A stretch of 47,429 bases of DNA from a virus, in IMG/VR virus record IMGVR_UViG_3300008735_001623, positions 1-47,429 of that record, one strand, 5' to 3'. Made by a program: the position numbers and the translations under genes. Below the pieces are notes generated by a model. It worked only from the letters and a program-made list of their open reading frames with translations. It ran no database searches and was not told the origin of the DNA. Shown piece after piece: positions 39,498-47,429 of this stretch. Each line of letters starts with the position of its first letter. Position 1 is the stretch's first letter.

Positions 39498-40395
39498 AGA
39501 TTTCAAAAAGGTTATCATATGGGGGTTACCCCTCCATTCTCATACGCACAGTTATATTCATGATTGTTTTTTTAAGGCTTTTACGTCTATGGGCTACGAT
39601 ACCGTGTGGGTTGATAAGACACAAGAGAAAATTGATAATTCATTTTTAGATAATTCTCTGGTGATTGTTTGTGGTGTTGATTGTCAAACATTAAGCGTAA
39701 ATGAAAACTGTTTTTACGTTCTTCATAATGTTGATGATTACCGCTTTAGGCAAGGTGATAATTTCATGAATCTGCAAGTTTATACTAAGGATACGTTACT
39801 ACCAGAAAGAAAAGCTCAAAAGTTATCAACATTCACGTATTGGCAAGAGAGCGAGAAATGCCTGTATCAACCCTGGGCAACCGATTTGTTACCAGAAGAA
39901 ATGATTTATGATCCAGTTCCTGCACCAGAAGTTAACAGAGTTGTTAATTGGGTGGGATCGATTACAGATGGTGAGCAAGGGAATTTTCGACAAGTCCAAG
40001 AATACGCACAACAGCTTGCTGTAAGCTATAATATTCCTGTTCACGCTCATAGGGGTGTCGATAGAGATGGAATGATTAAGCTAGTTCGTGGATCAAATCA
40101 AGCTCCAGCGATTGTTGCGGGATGGCAAAAAGAGAACATGTACGTTCCATGTAGATTATTCAAGAATATCTCGTACGGTCAACCGACATTCTCTAACAGT
40201 CCTGTTGTTGAGGAGCTTTGTGGTTCAGAATATTTTGAAGAAGACTGTGCAAAGTTGGCGATAAAGAATCATGAGTATCTTCAAAACAGGGATTTTGAAA
40301 AAGAAAATGAGCTTTTACAATTTATAAAGAAAGAGCACACGTATGTCAATAGGTGCAATCGTATTTTAGAGCTCGCTGGAGGAATAAGGAAGTGA
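39487..40395 (+). CDS. Putative glycosyltransferase, GT-B-like (302 aa)
   Basis: Start ATG 39487 overlaps the preceding gene by 11 bases. VIIWGLPLHSHTHSYIHDCF opens a Rossmann-like lobe. CLYQPWATDLLPEEMIYDP is a linker seen in GT4-like enzymes, and RLFKNISYGQPTFSNSPVVE corresponds to the nucleotide-sugar region of the second lobe. The family cannot be fixed. Context in a run of glycosyltransferases supports the role. Confidence 0.6.
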   Translation: MTNKDFKKVIIWGLPLHSHTHSYIHDCFFKAFTSMGYDTVWVDKTQEKIDNSFLDNSLVIVCGVDCQTLSVNENCFYVLHNVDDYRFRQGDNFMNLQVYTKDTLLPERKAQKLSTFTYWQESEKCLYQPWATDLLPEEMIYDPVPAPEVNRVVNWVGSITDGEQGNFRQVQEYAQQLAVSYNIPVHAHRGVDRDGMIKLVRGSNQAPAIVAGWQKENMYVPCRLFKNISYGQPTFSNSPVVEELCGSEYFEEDCAKLAIKNHEYLQNRDFEKENELLQFIKKEHTYVNRCNRILELAGGIRK

Positions 40396-41210
40396 GTGGA
40401 TCTGAATCGACTGTCAACATTTGCATTTTTTCTAGAAATCGACCATTACAGCTTCAAGCTTTGTTACGGTCTGTGAAGTCATTTGTGCACCCGCATGGAG
40501 ATATCACTATTCTTCATCGTTATGATGAAGAGTATAACCCTGCGCTAGCCGAGGTGAAAGAGCAATTTCAGGAATGTAAGTTTATAGAAGATGATAATTT
40601 CAAGCATCAAGTTTGTTCATTCTTGGAGGCCTCGGCGAATAATTGCTTTTTCTTGGTAGACGACATTGTATTTCGGCGACCTGTTGACATGCATCTTTGT
40701 GATAGCATTCTTGAAAGTAATCCTGACGTTTTAACGATATCATTACGTCTCGGTCTTCATCTGAATCATTGTTATCCAGTCAGCTCCTGGCAGAAAATTC
40801 CAGATGGGCAGGTTCAGCAAGGATTTTTCTTATGGCCTTGGCGAGCGGGCATGCACGATTGGGGATATCCCTTTTCGGTAGATGGTCACATCTTTCGAGC
40901 AAAGCAAATACTGAATTATATCAGACACTTAGAGTTTACAACCCCGAATTCTTTTGAGGCAGAGATGCAAAAGATTCCGCATTATTTCGCGGTGCCGAAT
41001 CTTACTATCTGTAATGTAGAGTCTTGTTTATTCAACAATCCGTTAAATCGCGTACAGGATGCATTTCAAAATAGGAGCGGGAATGTTACAACTGAAGAAT
41101 TATTGGCTAAGTGGAATGAAGGTCTAGAGATTGATATTGATAAATTGGCTAGACTAATTCCGAATGGTGCTCATTTCGTTGCAGAACTTCCCTTTAGAGA
41201 ACGAAAATGA
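40392..41210 (+). CDS. Glycosyltransferase-like protein (272 aa)
   Basis: GTG 40392 overlaps the preceding stop (GTGA) and has GGAGG at 40378-40382. STVNICIFSRNRPLQLQALL followed by RSVKSFV is the first strand/helix of a GT-A fold, and NNCFFLVDDIVFRRPVDMHL carries a D-D motif at the metal position. RAGMHDWGYPFSVDGHIFRA supplies a D-G-H region. It looks like a GT2-like phage enzyme of unknown specificity. Confidence 0.65.
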   Translation: MSGSESTVNICIFSRNRPLQLQALLRSVKSFVHPHGDITILHRYDEEYNPALAEVKEQFQECKFIEDDNFKHQVCSFLEASANNCFFLVDDIVFRRPVDMHLCDSILESNPDVLTISLRLGLHLNHCYPVSSWQKIPDGQVQQGFFLWPWRAGMHDWGYPFSVDGHIFRAKQILNYIRHLEFTTPNSFEAEMQKIPHYFAVPNLTICNVESCLFNNPLNRVQDAFQNRSGNVTTEELLAKWNEGLEIDIDKLARLIPNGAHFVAELPFRERK

Positions 41211-41962
41211 AAGATTACCACATAGGAATATTGACGATTGCGACTGGGAAATATATAAAATTTCTTCCCAATCTTTACGCTTCCATCAACAAGAATTTTT
41301 TAGTTGAGAATAAAATTACATGTTATCTATTCACTGATGATATCGAAGCCGCGAAAGCTTTGGTCCCTTCCACTAGATTATCTCATCAATATTTCCATAT
41401 TGAGAGACAAGGATTCCCGGGAGATACGCTTTATAGGTACAAGCATTTTTCTACTTTAGACGATCGACTTACAGAAAAGCCTGACTTCTTATTTTACTCG
41501 GACGCTGATATGCTCGTCGTTTCCGATGTGGGACCAGAGGTGATTCCAGAAGAGAGAGTTGGGCTAACGGCAACAGCTCATCCAGGATTTTATTTATACC
41601 GAACACCACAGCACCCATTAGGTACCCCAGAAGATCGTCCAGAATCAAAAGCGTATGTTGATCCAAGTCGCTATCGTCCCTATTACGTCGCTGGTGGATT
41701 CAACGGCGGCGCATATGAAGCATTTGTAAAGATGTCAAAAGAGATATCAGCCAACATCGATGATGATTATTCTCGTGGAATTATTGCAGTGTGGCATGAT
41801 GAATCTCATCTTAATGAATATGTCACTCGTCCAGAGAACCTACAGAATCTTAAGATAATGACACCGTCATATTGCTTCGCAGAATATAACAACCCTCGTG
41901 AAGTCGGGTATCCTGCTAGAATCGTTGCGCTAGACAAAAATCATGATGAGGTTCGTTCATGA
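41207..41962 (+). CDS. Family 6 glycosyltransferase (ABO/alpha-1,3-galactosyltransferase type)
   Basis: Matches vertebrate GT6 at all key sites. FYSDADM (residues 97-102) is a D-x-D manganese site; HPGFY (125-129) and YYVAGGFNGGAYEAF (159-173) line the donor site; AVWHDESHLNEY (194-205) includes the catalytic Glu199; and a final ALDKNHDEVRS corresponds to PKNHQAVR. The 251-residue soluble length equals the catalytic domain without the eukaryotic stem and anchor. Bacterial GT6 enzymes often have N-x-N instead; this one keeps D-x-D. The expected reaction is transfer of Gal or GalNAc in alpha-1,3 linkage. Confidence 0.92.
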   Translation: MKDYHIGILTIATGKYIKFLPNLYASINKNFLVENKITCYLFTDDIEAAKALVPSTRLSHQYFHIERQGFPGDTLYRYKHFSTLDDRLTEKPDFLFYSDADMLVVSDVGPEVIPEERVGLTATAHPGFYLYRTPQHPLGTPEDRPESKAYVDPSRYRPYYVAGGFNGGAYEAFVKMSKEISANIDDDYSRGIIAVWHDESHLNEYVTRPENLQNLKIMTPSYCFAEYNNPREVGYPARIVALDKNHDEVRS

Positions 41963-42696
41963 ATAATCTGGTAAGTGTAATAATCCCATACAGGAATGCA
42001 GAGAAGTATATTTTTCAAACATTGGAAGCGGTGCTAGCACAGACTTATAGCAATTTTGAGTTATTGTGTGTAGACAATGGTTCTTCAGATGACAGTACTT
42101 CTGTAGTTAGAGATTTTGCAAATAACGATGATAGAATTTGTGAATTAGAATTTCCCCATGCTGGAAAAAGTCTTGCTTTAAATTACGGTCTCTCCCGGGC
42201 GACGGGAGCATGGATCGCAATTTGTGATGCTGATGATACGTGGGATTCAGAGAAATTAGAAAAGCAAGCTCTGTTCATGGATCGATTTCCGGAATATGAT
42301 GTTATCGGTACTCAGATGAGATATGTTAATGATGCTGGTGCGCAATTCAAAGAAGCGCCATTTCTACCCTTACATCATGATGGAATTTGTGAGTCGATTT
42401 TTAAGCGTAAAGAAAATCCTGTATGTAACAGCAGCGTAATGTATAAAAAATCTCTACATGATGTGCACGTTGGATTTTATGATCCTCTCTGTGCAGTAGA
42501 GGATTATGACCTCTGGTCAAGATGCGCTTTTGCTGGACTTAAGTTCGCTAATTTAGAGGATGTATTAGTTTCTCATCGATTGCACGATAATTCAAATTTT
42601 AATAGCTCAAGAAAACAATCATATCACAAGCAGCTTGTAGATGCGAAGATAGACGCTTATAATTCTATTGAAGAAGCGTTGGCGGAGAAAGAATGA
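41959..42696 (+). CDS. Family 2 glycosyltransferase (245 aa)
   Basis: VSVIIPYRNAEKYIFQTLEA, then ELLCVDNGSSDDSTSVV and AICDADDTWDSEKLEKQ, where D-A-D is the metal-binding motif (about residues 88-90), then NPVCNSSVMYKKS and VEDYDLWSRC with the base Glu-Asp. It is a canonical bacterial GT2. Start ATG 41959 overlaps the GT6 stop, and its end overlaps the SIS gene. Specificity is not readable. Confidence 0.88.
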   Translation: MNNLVSVIIPYRNAEKYIFQTLEAVLAQTYSNFELLCVDNGSSDDSTSVVRDFANNDDRICELEFPHAGKSLALNYGLSRATGAWIAICDADDTWDSEKLEKQALFMDRFPEYDVIGTQMRYVNDAGAQFKEAPFLPLHHDGICESIFKRKENPVCNSSVMYKKSLHDVHVGFYDPLCAVEDYDLWSRCAFAGLKFANLEDVLVSHRLHDNSNFNSSRKQSYHKQLVDAKIDAYNSIEEALAEKE

Positions 42697-43193
42697 ATTT
42701 AAGCGAAGTCGTTCAAGCAATCAATGAGATAGATCCAAGCGATGTTGCTGAGTTAAAGTCGTTGGTTGGAAAATACACTGACATTATTATGATTGGAAAT
42801 GGCGGGAGTAATGCAATCTGTTCTCACATTGCGCAAGACTATACAAAGATGCTCGGGAAACGCGCATTTGCATTTTCTGATGCTTCTCGTTTAACGTGTT
42901 ATATCAACGATTTTGGGATGGAGAATGCGTATGAACGATTCATTGCAGATTTTGAGACTATTGATACACTAGTCGTTTTAGTATCTTCTTCGGGGAATTC
43001 TAAGAATATCTTAAATTGCGCAAAACATTGTGTAGCAGAAAATATCCCTTTCATTATTTTAACAGGGTTTGACGATTTTAATGAGCTTAGATCGAATTAT
43101 GCTACAGCTGCAGAAATAGACATGCATGTGAATTCAAGGTCTTACGGTGTGGTTGAATGTGTTCATCAGGTTTTTCTACATACACCAGTGTGA
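42693..43193 (+). CDS. gmhA: Phosphoheptose isomerase-like SIS protein (GmhA type)
   Basis: At 166 residues it is slightly shorter than GmhA (about 190). MIGNGGSNAICSHIAQDYTK and VLVSSSGNSKNILNCAKH are the two SIS phosphosugar loops. VVECVHQVFLH near the C-terminus carries the catalytic Glu/His region of sedoheptulose-7-phosphate isomerases. The reaction would give D-glycero-D-manno-heptose-7-phosphate. With the HldE-like transferase at 15500 it supports a heptose-nucleotide pathway, though the kinase is not in the window. Confidence 0.8.
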   Translation: MNLSEVVQAINEIDPSDVAELKSLVGKYTDIIMIGNGGSNAICSHIAQDYTKMLGKRAFAFSDASRLTCYINDFGMENAYERFIADFETIDTLVVLVSSSGNSKNILNCAKHCVAENIPFIILTGFDDFNELRSNYATAAEIDMHVNSRSYGVVECVHQVFLHTPV

Positions 43194-43202
43194 GGAGTTT
43201 TT

Positions 43203-43523
43203 ATGATTTATTGTTTTGACATTGATGGTACAATTTGTACATTGGAAAAAAATAGCCAGTATAAGAATGCGAAACCTTTTGCTGGAATGATTTCTAAGAT
43301 TAACGATTTGTATGAGCAGGGCCACACGATAAAATTTTTTACTGCAAGAGGATGTAATTCTGGGATTGACCACACCGATCTGACAACGAATCAGCTAAAG
43401 GGGTGGGGTGTAAATTATCATGAATTAATCATGAACCGTAAACCCCATTATGATTTATTGATAGATGATAAAGCTGTAAACGTTGAAGATTGGATGAGAT
43501 GTATGGGGATAAGAGATGTTTAG
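43203..43523 (+). CDS. Small HAD phosphatase of polysaccharide type (106 aa)
   Basis: YCFDIDGTICTLEKNSQYKN carries the nucleophile motif D-I-D-G-T (about residues 5-9). IKFFTARGCNSG is motif II (Thr), and YDLLIDDKAVNVEDWM supplies the second Asp pair. This short capless form occurs in capsule or LPS sugar clusters (BcbF-like). The predicted role is removal of a phosphate from a sugar intermediate after the isomerase. A GAGG ribosome site precedes ATG 43203. Confidence 0.8.
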   Translation: MIYCFDIDGTICTLEKNSQYKNAKPFAGMISKINDLYEQGHTIKFFTARGCNSGIDHTDLTTNQLKGWGVNYHELIMNRKPHYDLLIDDKAVNVEDWMRCMGIRDV

Positions 43524-44397
43524 CGTTTTATTACCAGTCTATAATGGGGAGCGATGGCTTGGAGAAGCAATTCAGTCTGTTATGGATCAAACATTTAAAG
43601 AATTTGAGTGCCTCATCTTATGTAACGGGTGTACAGATAGCTCTGCTGATATTGCAACGGAAATGACCGCCGACGATGATAGATTTGTAGTACATAAATT
43701 ACATTTAGCTAATAAAGCAAACGCCTTGAATTTTGGTGTATGTTTTTCAAAGCATCAATGGTTAGCTCCAATCGATGCAGATGATAAGTGGCTTCCAGAA
43801 AAGCTCCAGACACAATATAATTTTATTTCACAAAATCCCGCAGTTGACATAATCGGTACCCAGTTAGATTATTTCGGTACGCTTGAGTGTGCAGCACCTC
43901 GAAATCCTTGTTCACATGATGAGATATATGAGTGTTATTCGAGAGGAAAGAATCCGCTCCCGTTTCCCTCAGTTGTTTATAAGAAGAATGTGCACTTAAG
44001 AGGTGTGGGGTTTTTTAATACTTCACACTTTGTCATAGAGGATTACGATTTCTGGCAACGCTGTCGTCACAGCGGTATGATCATGGTCAATCTTCCTAAT
44101 GTGCTGTTACATTATAGAATACATGGTAATGCTGCAAATTCTCGTGTGAAAGATCAAAAGAAGCAAGACGGTGGCGTTACCACAGAAAGTATACAGACAG
44201 ACAGCATTGTGACGGCACGTCAGACTATCGCAAAAGCCATAACAGATGCGATGTACGTGAGCTGTGATGATGTTGAAAAGATGCCCACAAGTTGGGGTTT
44301 AATTGGATTTTTAAGAAAATTTGATAGACAATACCCAAAGGGAGATGGCACCCCAGTTAATTCTACAGATAACATGAAGGTGGATCATGAAGATTAA
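43516..44397 (+). CDS. Family 2 glycosyltransferase (293 aa)
   Basis: FSVLLPVYNGERWLGEAIQS, CLILCNGCTDSSADIATEM, WLAPIDADDKWLPEKLQTQ with D-A-D-D (about residues 88-91), NPLPFPSVVYKK and VIEDYDFWQRC. A full GT2 catalytic domain is followed by about 70 residues of helical C-terminal extension. Start ATG 43516 overlaps the HAD stop. Donor and acceptor are unknown. Confidence 0.87.
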   Translation: MFSVLLPVYNGERWLGEAIQSVMDQTFKEFECLILCNGCTDSSADIATEMTADDDRFVVHKLHLANKANALNFGVCFSKHQWLAPIDADDKWLPEKLQTQYNFISQNPAVDIIGTQLDYFGTLECAAPRNPCSHDEIYECYSRGKNPLPFPSVVYKKNVHLRGVGFFNTSHFVIEDYDFWQRCRHSGMIMVNLPNVLLHYRIHGNAANSRVKDQKKQDGGVTTESIQTDSIVTARQTIAKAITDAMYVSCDDVEKMPTSWGLIGFLRKFDRQYPKGDGTPVNSTDNMKVDHED

Positions 44398-45259
44398 ATT
44401 ATTAGCATCACAGCGATCAGCTCGTGGTCCAGGAATGGTGTACAAGAACCTTAGAAAAGGTCTTGAGGCCCTAGATATTGAAGTTGCAAATTACCCGGTT
44501 CGTATTGAAGAAGAGTGTGACTATACAGTTAGTCTTTCACATCCTTCGCCTTGGGAAAAGTCTGGGGTGGATAGTAATTCTATTTGCGTTATTGGACCGA
44601 ATATCTGGGAAATTCCTGAAGAAGCCACAGCTGCCAAGTATAGTGATATAATTGTACCATCTCAATGGGTCAAGACCTTTTATGAAACATTTGATTTTAT
44701 GAAAGATAAAAATATCCACATCTGGCCAGTGGGAATTGATACTGAAGACTGGACTCCGGCTTTGCCCGAGCAAAAAAAGGGCGATTGCTTGATTTACTAC
44801 AAGGCTGCCCCTAAGCAGTATCTTGATCAAGCTGCTGAGATGTGTATTAAGGCTGGGCTGTCATTTGGGATATTGGAGTATGGGAAATATCATGAGGATG
44901 CTCTTCGACAAGCAGCAGAGCAATGCAAATTTTGCATTCTAGTTACAAGAACAGAAAGTCAGGGTATCGCGTATCTGCAGGTGCTATCAGCGAATTTACC
45001 ATGTTTTGTCTTTGAGAAAGAAGTGTGGGATGATCGTAGCGATGGTGTATCATGTCCAGCAACAGCTGTCCCGTATTTCGATGAAACGTGTGGCGTAAAG
45101 GTTTCACAGTCTGCTACACTAGAAGAAAAACTAGAGAAGTTTTCAGAATTTTTAGAGAATTTAGAAAATTTTGCACCTCGTGATTACGTGACTAGCAATC
45201 TTGGATTGGAGGATTGTGCAAAGAAATTCGTAGATATTCTGGAGAGTACAGATGAGTAA
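44387..45259 (+). CDS. Putative GT4-like glycosyltransferase (290 aa)
   Basis: SQRSARGPGMVYKNLRKGLE resembles the opening loop of GT-B enzymes. YSDIIVPSQWVKTFYETF then IHIWPVGIDTEDWTP marks the inter-lobe linker, and CKFCILVTRTESQGIAYLQV then LSANLPCFVF is the E-S-Q-G/A donor-binding region of GT4. It is shorter than usual (about 350), so loops are trimmed. It overlaps both neighbours. Confidence 0.7.
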   Translation: MKIKLLASQRSARGPGMVYKNLRKGLEALDIEVANYPVRIEEECDYTVSLSHPSPWEKSGVDSNSICVIGPNIWEIPEEATAAKYSDIIVPSQWVKTFYETFDFMKDKNIHIWPVGIDTEDWTPALPEQKKGDCLIYYKAAPKQYLDQAAEMCIKAGLSFGILEYGKYHEDALRQAAEQCKFCILVTRTESQGIAYLQVLSANLPCFVFEKEVWDDRSDGVSCPATAVPYFDETCGVKVSQSATLEEKLEKFSEFLENLENFAPRDYVTSNLGLEDCAKKFVDILESTDE

Positions 45260-46094
45260 AAAAGTTAGCTCAATAACGCCGTGTTATAAAGGTGGAAAAT
45301 ATCTCGCTGGATTTTTGAACAATGTAGCATCTCAGACAATGCTAGATGATATCGAAATTGTCTTAGACCATAATGCTCCCGAAAAGTGGGAGATCGAAAT
45401 GGTTCAGAAATTTCAGGAAGAATATCCTGGTGTTGTGAAGCATGTTGTGAAAGATCACGTTGATAATATTGGTAGATCTATGAATGATTGCTGGTCTGCT
45501 GCGTCTGGAGACTATGTCGCGATTTGGAATATTGATGATTTGCGGGTCCCAAACTCATTAGAACTGCAGGCAACATTTTTGGATGAAAATCCAGACTACG
45601 GTGTCGTTCATGGAAATTTTGTTGTTGTTAATACATTTGGTTCTGGTACTGGAAGACTAGTAGATCATTCTCAATATTGTACACCCCACCCAGAGCTGAC
45701 TAGAGGAATGGTGACAGGACCATTTCTAATGTGGAGAAGAAGTCTAAAAGACGTGTGCGGAATGTTCGATGAACAACTTGTTTCAGGCGCCGATTTTGAT
45801 CTATCAGTTCGTCTTTGTGCTACAATGAAGACAATGGGCATTAATGAAATTTTGGGTGCATATCTTGATGAGGGCAAAGGCGCCAGTACCCGACCGGATA
45901 CAAAACAACCTCTCGAGCGAACAGTCATAGAGCTTCGTTACGGGATATATGATAAAATTGATCCCAGATTTTTAGAAGAAGCAAGACAGAAATATGATAT
46001 TGATAATCTGATTTGGTATGAAAATAAAACAGACGTTTCAACTACAATAACCGAATTTTTGGATTTTAGGAAAAAGAACAACAGGAAAATATAA
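45252..46094 (+). CDS. Family 2 glycosyltransferase (280 aa)
   Basis: VSSITPCYKGGKYLAGFLNN, then the metal motif in VAIWNIDDLRVPNSLE, where N-I-D-D replaces D-x-D (about residues 94-97), then GMVTGPFLMWRRSLKD and SGADFDLSVRL. The N in place of the first Asp is notable but common in GT2 variants. Start ATG 45252 overlaps the previous gene; the stop shares a base with the next start. Confidence 0.8.
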   Translation: MSKKVSSITPCYKGGKYLAGFLNNVASQTMLDDIEIVLDHNAPEKWEIEMVQKFQEEYPGVVKHVVKDHVDNIGRSMNDCWSAASGDYVAIWNIDDLRVPNSLELQATFLDENPDYGVVHGNFVVVNTFGSGTGRLVDHSQYCTPHPELTRGMVTGPFLMWRRSLKDVCGMFDEQLVSGADFDLSVRLCATMKTMGINEILGAYLDEGKGASTRPDTKQPLERTVIELRYGIYDKIDPRFLEEARQKYDIDNLIWYENKTDVSTTITEFLDFRKKNNRKI

Positions 46095-46798
46095 TGCTAA
46101 GTGAAGTGCTTCAGAAAGTGATAGAAGAGACTAGAGAAAATCCCCATGTTGAATGGAATGATCATGAATGGCCTGAGCTTGTTAATAAAGATCCTGAGTT
46201 TTCAGTGTACATGAATAATGAACCGATCGTACAGTCTCCTGGTGAGCCAGCCCAGAAGTGTCATGGCTATTTTGCATTACTCCATAATCTTGTCTCCAAT
46301 CTCCCTGCTAATACAACAATTTTTGAATTAGGAAATCGAGAGGGTCTTTCAACTATAGCAATTTTAGATTCACTAAAGCCTTCGCACGTTTTTGTGACGT
46401 ACGACATTGTGGCAGACTTGAGATTTGTCAATGCAGATAAGGCGCTAGAATTAAAAAATATCTTCTGGCCGACAATTGAAGACGTCTTAGGAGAAAATGC
46501 ACAAAAGTTTGCTGAATGGATTTGCGATCGGTACGGAAAAATAAGTCTTTTATTTTGCGATACTCTTCACACGTATGAACAGCTTTCAGCTGAAGTGAAA
46601 GTATTTGAGAGATTTCTTTGTGATGAAGCAATTATTCTTGTTGACGATATTCAAAATAATTTCGATCATCCTAACAAGGCTTATCATAGAGACAAGTATC
46701 GATTTTTTGAAGAGTGGGAAGGGGAGAAATATGATTTGACTGATTTCTGTCATAACCCCTCCGGCTTTGCAGCGTTTGTGTATCGGAGAGAAAAATGA
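46094..46798 (+). CDS. Class I SAM-dependent methyltransferase-like protein (234 aa)
   Basis: TTIFELGNREGLSTIAILDS (about residues 74-93) is the glycine-rich SAM motif I with an acidic residue. VFVTYDIVADLRFV fits motif II, and ISLLFCDTLHTYEQLSAEVK then AIILVDDIQNN match the metal-dependent O-methyltransferase/Methyltransf_24 pattern. Context suggests sugar O-methylation of the product glycan; a cephalosporin-hydroxylase-like variant is possible. Confidence 0.7.
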   Translation: MLSEVLQKVIEETRENPHVEWNDHEWPELVNKDPEFSVYMNNEPIVQSPGEPAQKCHGYFALLHNLVSNLPANTTIFELGNREGLSTIAILDSLKPSHVFVTYDIVADLRFVNADKALELKNIFWPTIEDVLGENAQKFAEWICDRYGKISLLFCDTLHTYEQLSAEVKVFERFLCDEAIILVDDIQNNFDHPNKAYHRDKYRFFEEWEGEKYDLTDFCHNPSGFAAFVYRREK

Positions 46799-47429
46799 AG
46801 ATTGTAGGAATATTACCTGTCAAAAATGAAGAATGGATTTTACCCACATTTCTCTCTAATGTCATGCCGATTGTTGACGAGCTAATTGTTATTGATGACG
46901 GCTCAACAGATAATAGTAAGAAAATACTAGAAGAAGCCGGCGCAACGATAAAGGGCTATGATGACACGGAGCAGTTAAAAGGAGGTTGGCCCTGTGGCTT
47001 AATTCGAAGCCATCTTTTTCGGTATGCTAGAGAAGCTGGAGGTACACATTTTTTGTGTCTAGATGCGGATGAGACCTTCACGACTAATTTTGTGCCCGTC
47101 GCAAGAAACCTTATATCTCAGCTACAACCAGGTCAGAAATTAGCGATGCACTGGCTGGCCTTATGGCAGAGTTATACTCACTTCCGTCATGATAACACGG
47201 TTTGGAGCAACAATTGGAAAGACTTTGTTGTTTGTGACGATCCTTCGTTAACATACGATTATAACTACATGGCGGAGGGTCGCACTATTGGAACAAATGA
47301 GAATACGTGGTTTAGACTGCCGACTCAACAAGGGGCAGTTATGCACTATCAATTTGCGGCCCTTAATAATTTTTTGCTTAAGCAGGTCTGGTGTCAGTGC
47401 GGTGAATTAGTACAAAAACCGGGTCATGC
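46795..47429 (+). CDS. Family 2 glycosyltransferase, truncated by the window end
   Basis: ATG 46795 overlaps the previous TGA, and the frame stays open to the last base (211 codons seen). IVGILPVKNEEWILPTFLSN, then ELIVIDDGSTDNSKKILE, and FLCLDADETFTTNFVP with the D-A-D-E metal motif (about residues 93-96). The variant with D-A-D-E resembles GT2 enzymes that work on surface polysaccharides. The operon continues beyond the window. Confidence 0.85.
   Translation, partial: MKIVGILPVKNEEWILPTFLSNVMPIVDELIVIDDGSTDNSKKILEEAGATIKGYDDTEQLKGGWPCGLIRSHLFRYAREAGGTHFLCLDADETFTTNFVPVARNLISQLQPGQKLAMHWLALWQSYTHFRHDNTVWSNNWKDFVVCDDPSLTYDYNYMAEGRTIGTNENTWFRLPTQQGAVMHYQFAALNNFLLKQVWCQCGELVQKPGH

Overview
The window is almost certainly part of a large tailed-phage (Caudoviricetes) genome, probably a marine, T4-related or jumbo-type virus of a Gram-negative host. 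The evidence is two giant tail-fibre genes in tandem, PhoH, a DinG-type helicase, short genes packed with ATGA or GTGA overlaps, and almost no non-coding DNA. Lipoprotein signals and heptose-type sugar genes point to a Gram-negative host. No terminase, capsid or polymerase gene lies in the window, so finer taxonomy is not supported.

Layout. (1) 1-3641 and 7935-9562 hold mostly acidic small proteins that share a roughly 16-residue basic N-terminal tag, M-[RK]-[IVF]-[TS]-[RK]-R-Q-L-R-x-I-I-x-E, sometimes repeated internally. The tag ends in a T4 prohead-protease-like I-x-E site, so I interpret these proteins as capsid-targeted cargo or scaffold proteins; the last of the series is Dps-like. (2) 3896-4582 is a 687-base stretch without genes. 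It has its own promoter and long perfect complementary helices, and is a candidate large structured RNA; a CCA-adding enzyme gene follows. (3) 5403-7879 carries small unknown genes, a CxxCxxCC cysteine-cluster protein, an HD alarmone-hydrolase-like protein and a small lipoprotein. (4) 9552-12979 mixes reverse-strand genes (GIY-YIG nuclease, vWA lipoprotein, membrane-anchored trypsin-like protease) with small forward genes. (5) 13030-16737 carries a eukaryotic-type phosphomannomutase, DinG, a HldE-like nucleotidyltransferase, a PMI-like cupin and a Nudix hydrolase. (6) 16759-21167 is a complete YeaH(DUF444)-SpoVR-PrkA cassette, followed by a SET-domain protein, a divergent GroEL-like chaperonin, a DUF458 RNase H-like protein, small proteins including an Hc1-like histone, a terminator, a reverse-strand sigma-region-4-like protein and PIN-PhoH. 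(7) 26716-36566 encodes fibre-associated and fibre proteins. (8) 36760-47429 is one dense operon of glycosyltransferases, including a GT6 (ABO blood-group enzyme family) member, with a phosphoheptose isomerase, a HAD phosphatase and a methyltransferase; it runs off the end of the window.

Taken together, the phage appears to carry a host-reprogramming set aimed at starvation or stationary phase (alarmone hydrolase, PrkA-YeaH-SpoVR, PhoH, Dps-like), a sugar-nucleotide and glycosylation set probably acting on virion or cell-surface glycans, and a family of tagged proteins likely carried in the head. The most noteworthy items are the tag family, the structured RNA, the PrkA cassette, the chaperonin with a degenerate ATP site, and the GT6 enzyme. 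All assignments come from reading the sequence; no database search was run.
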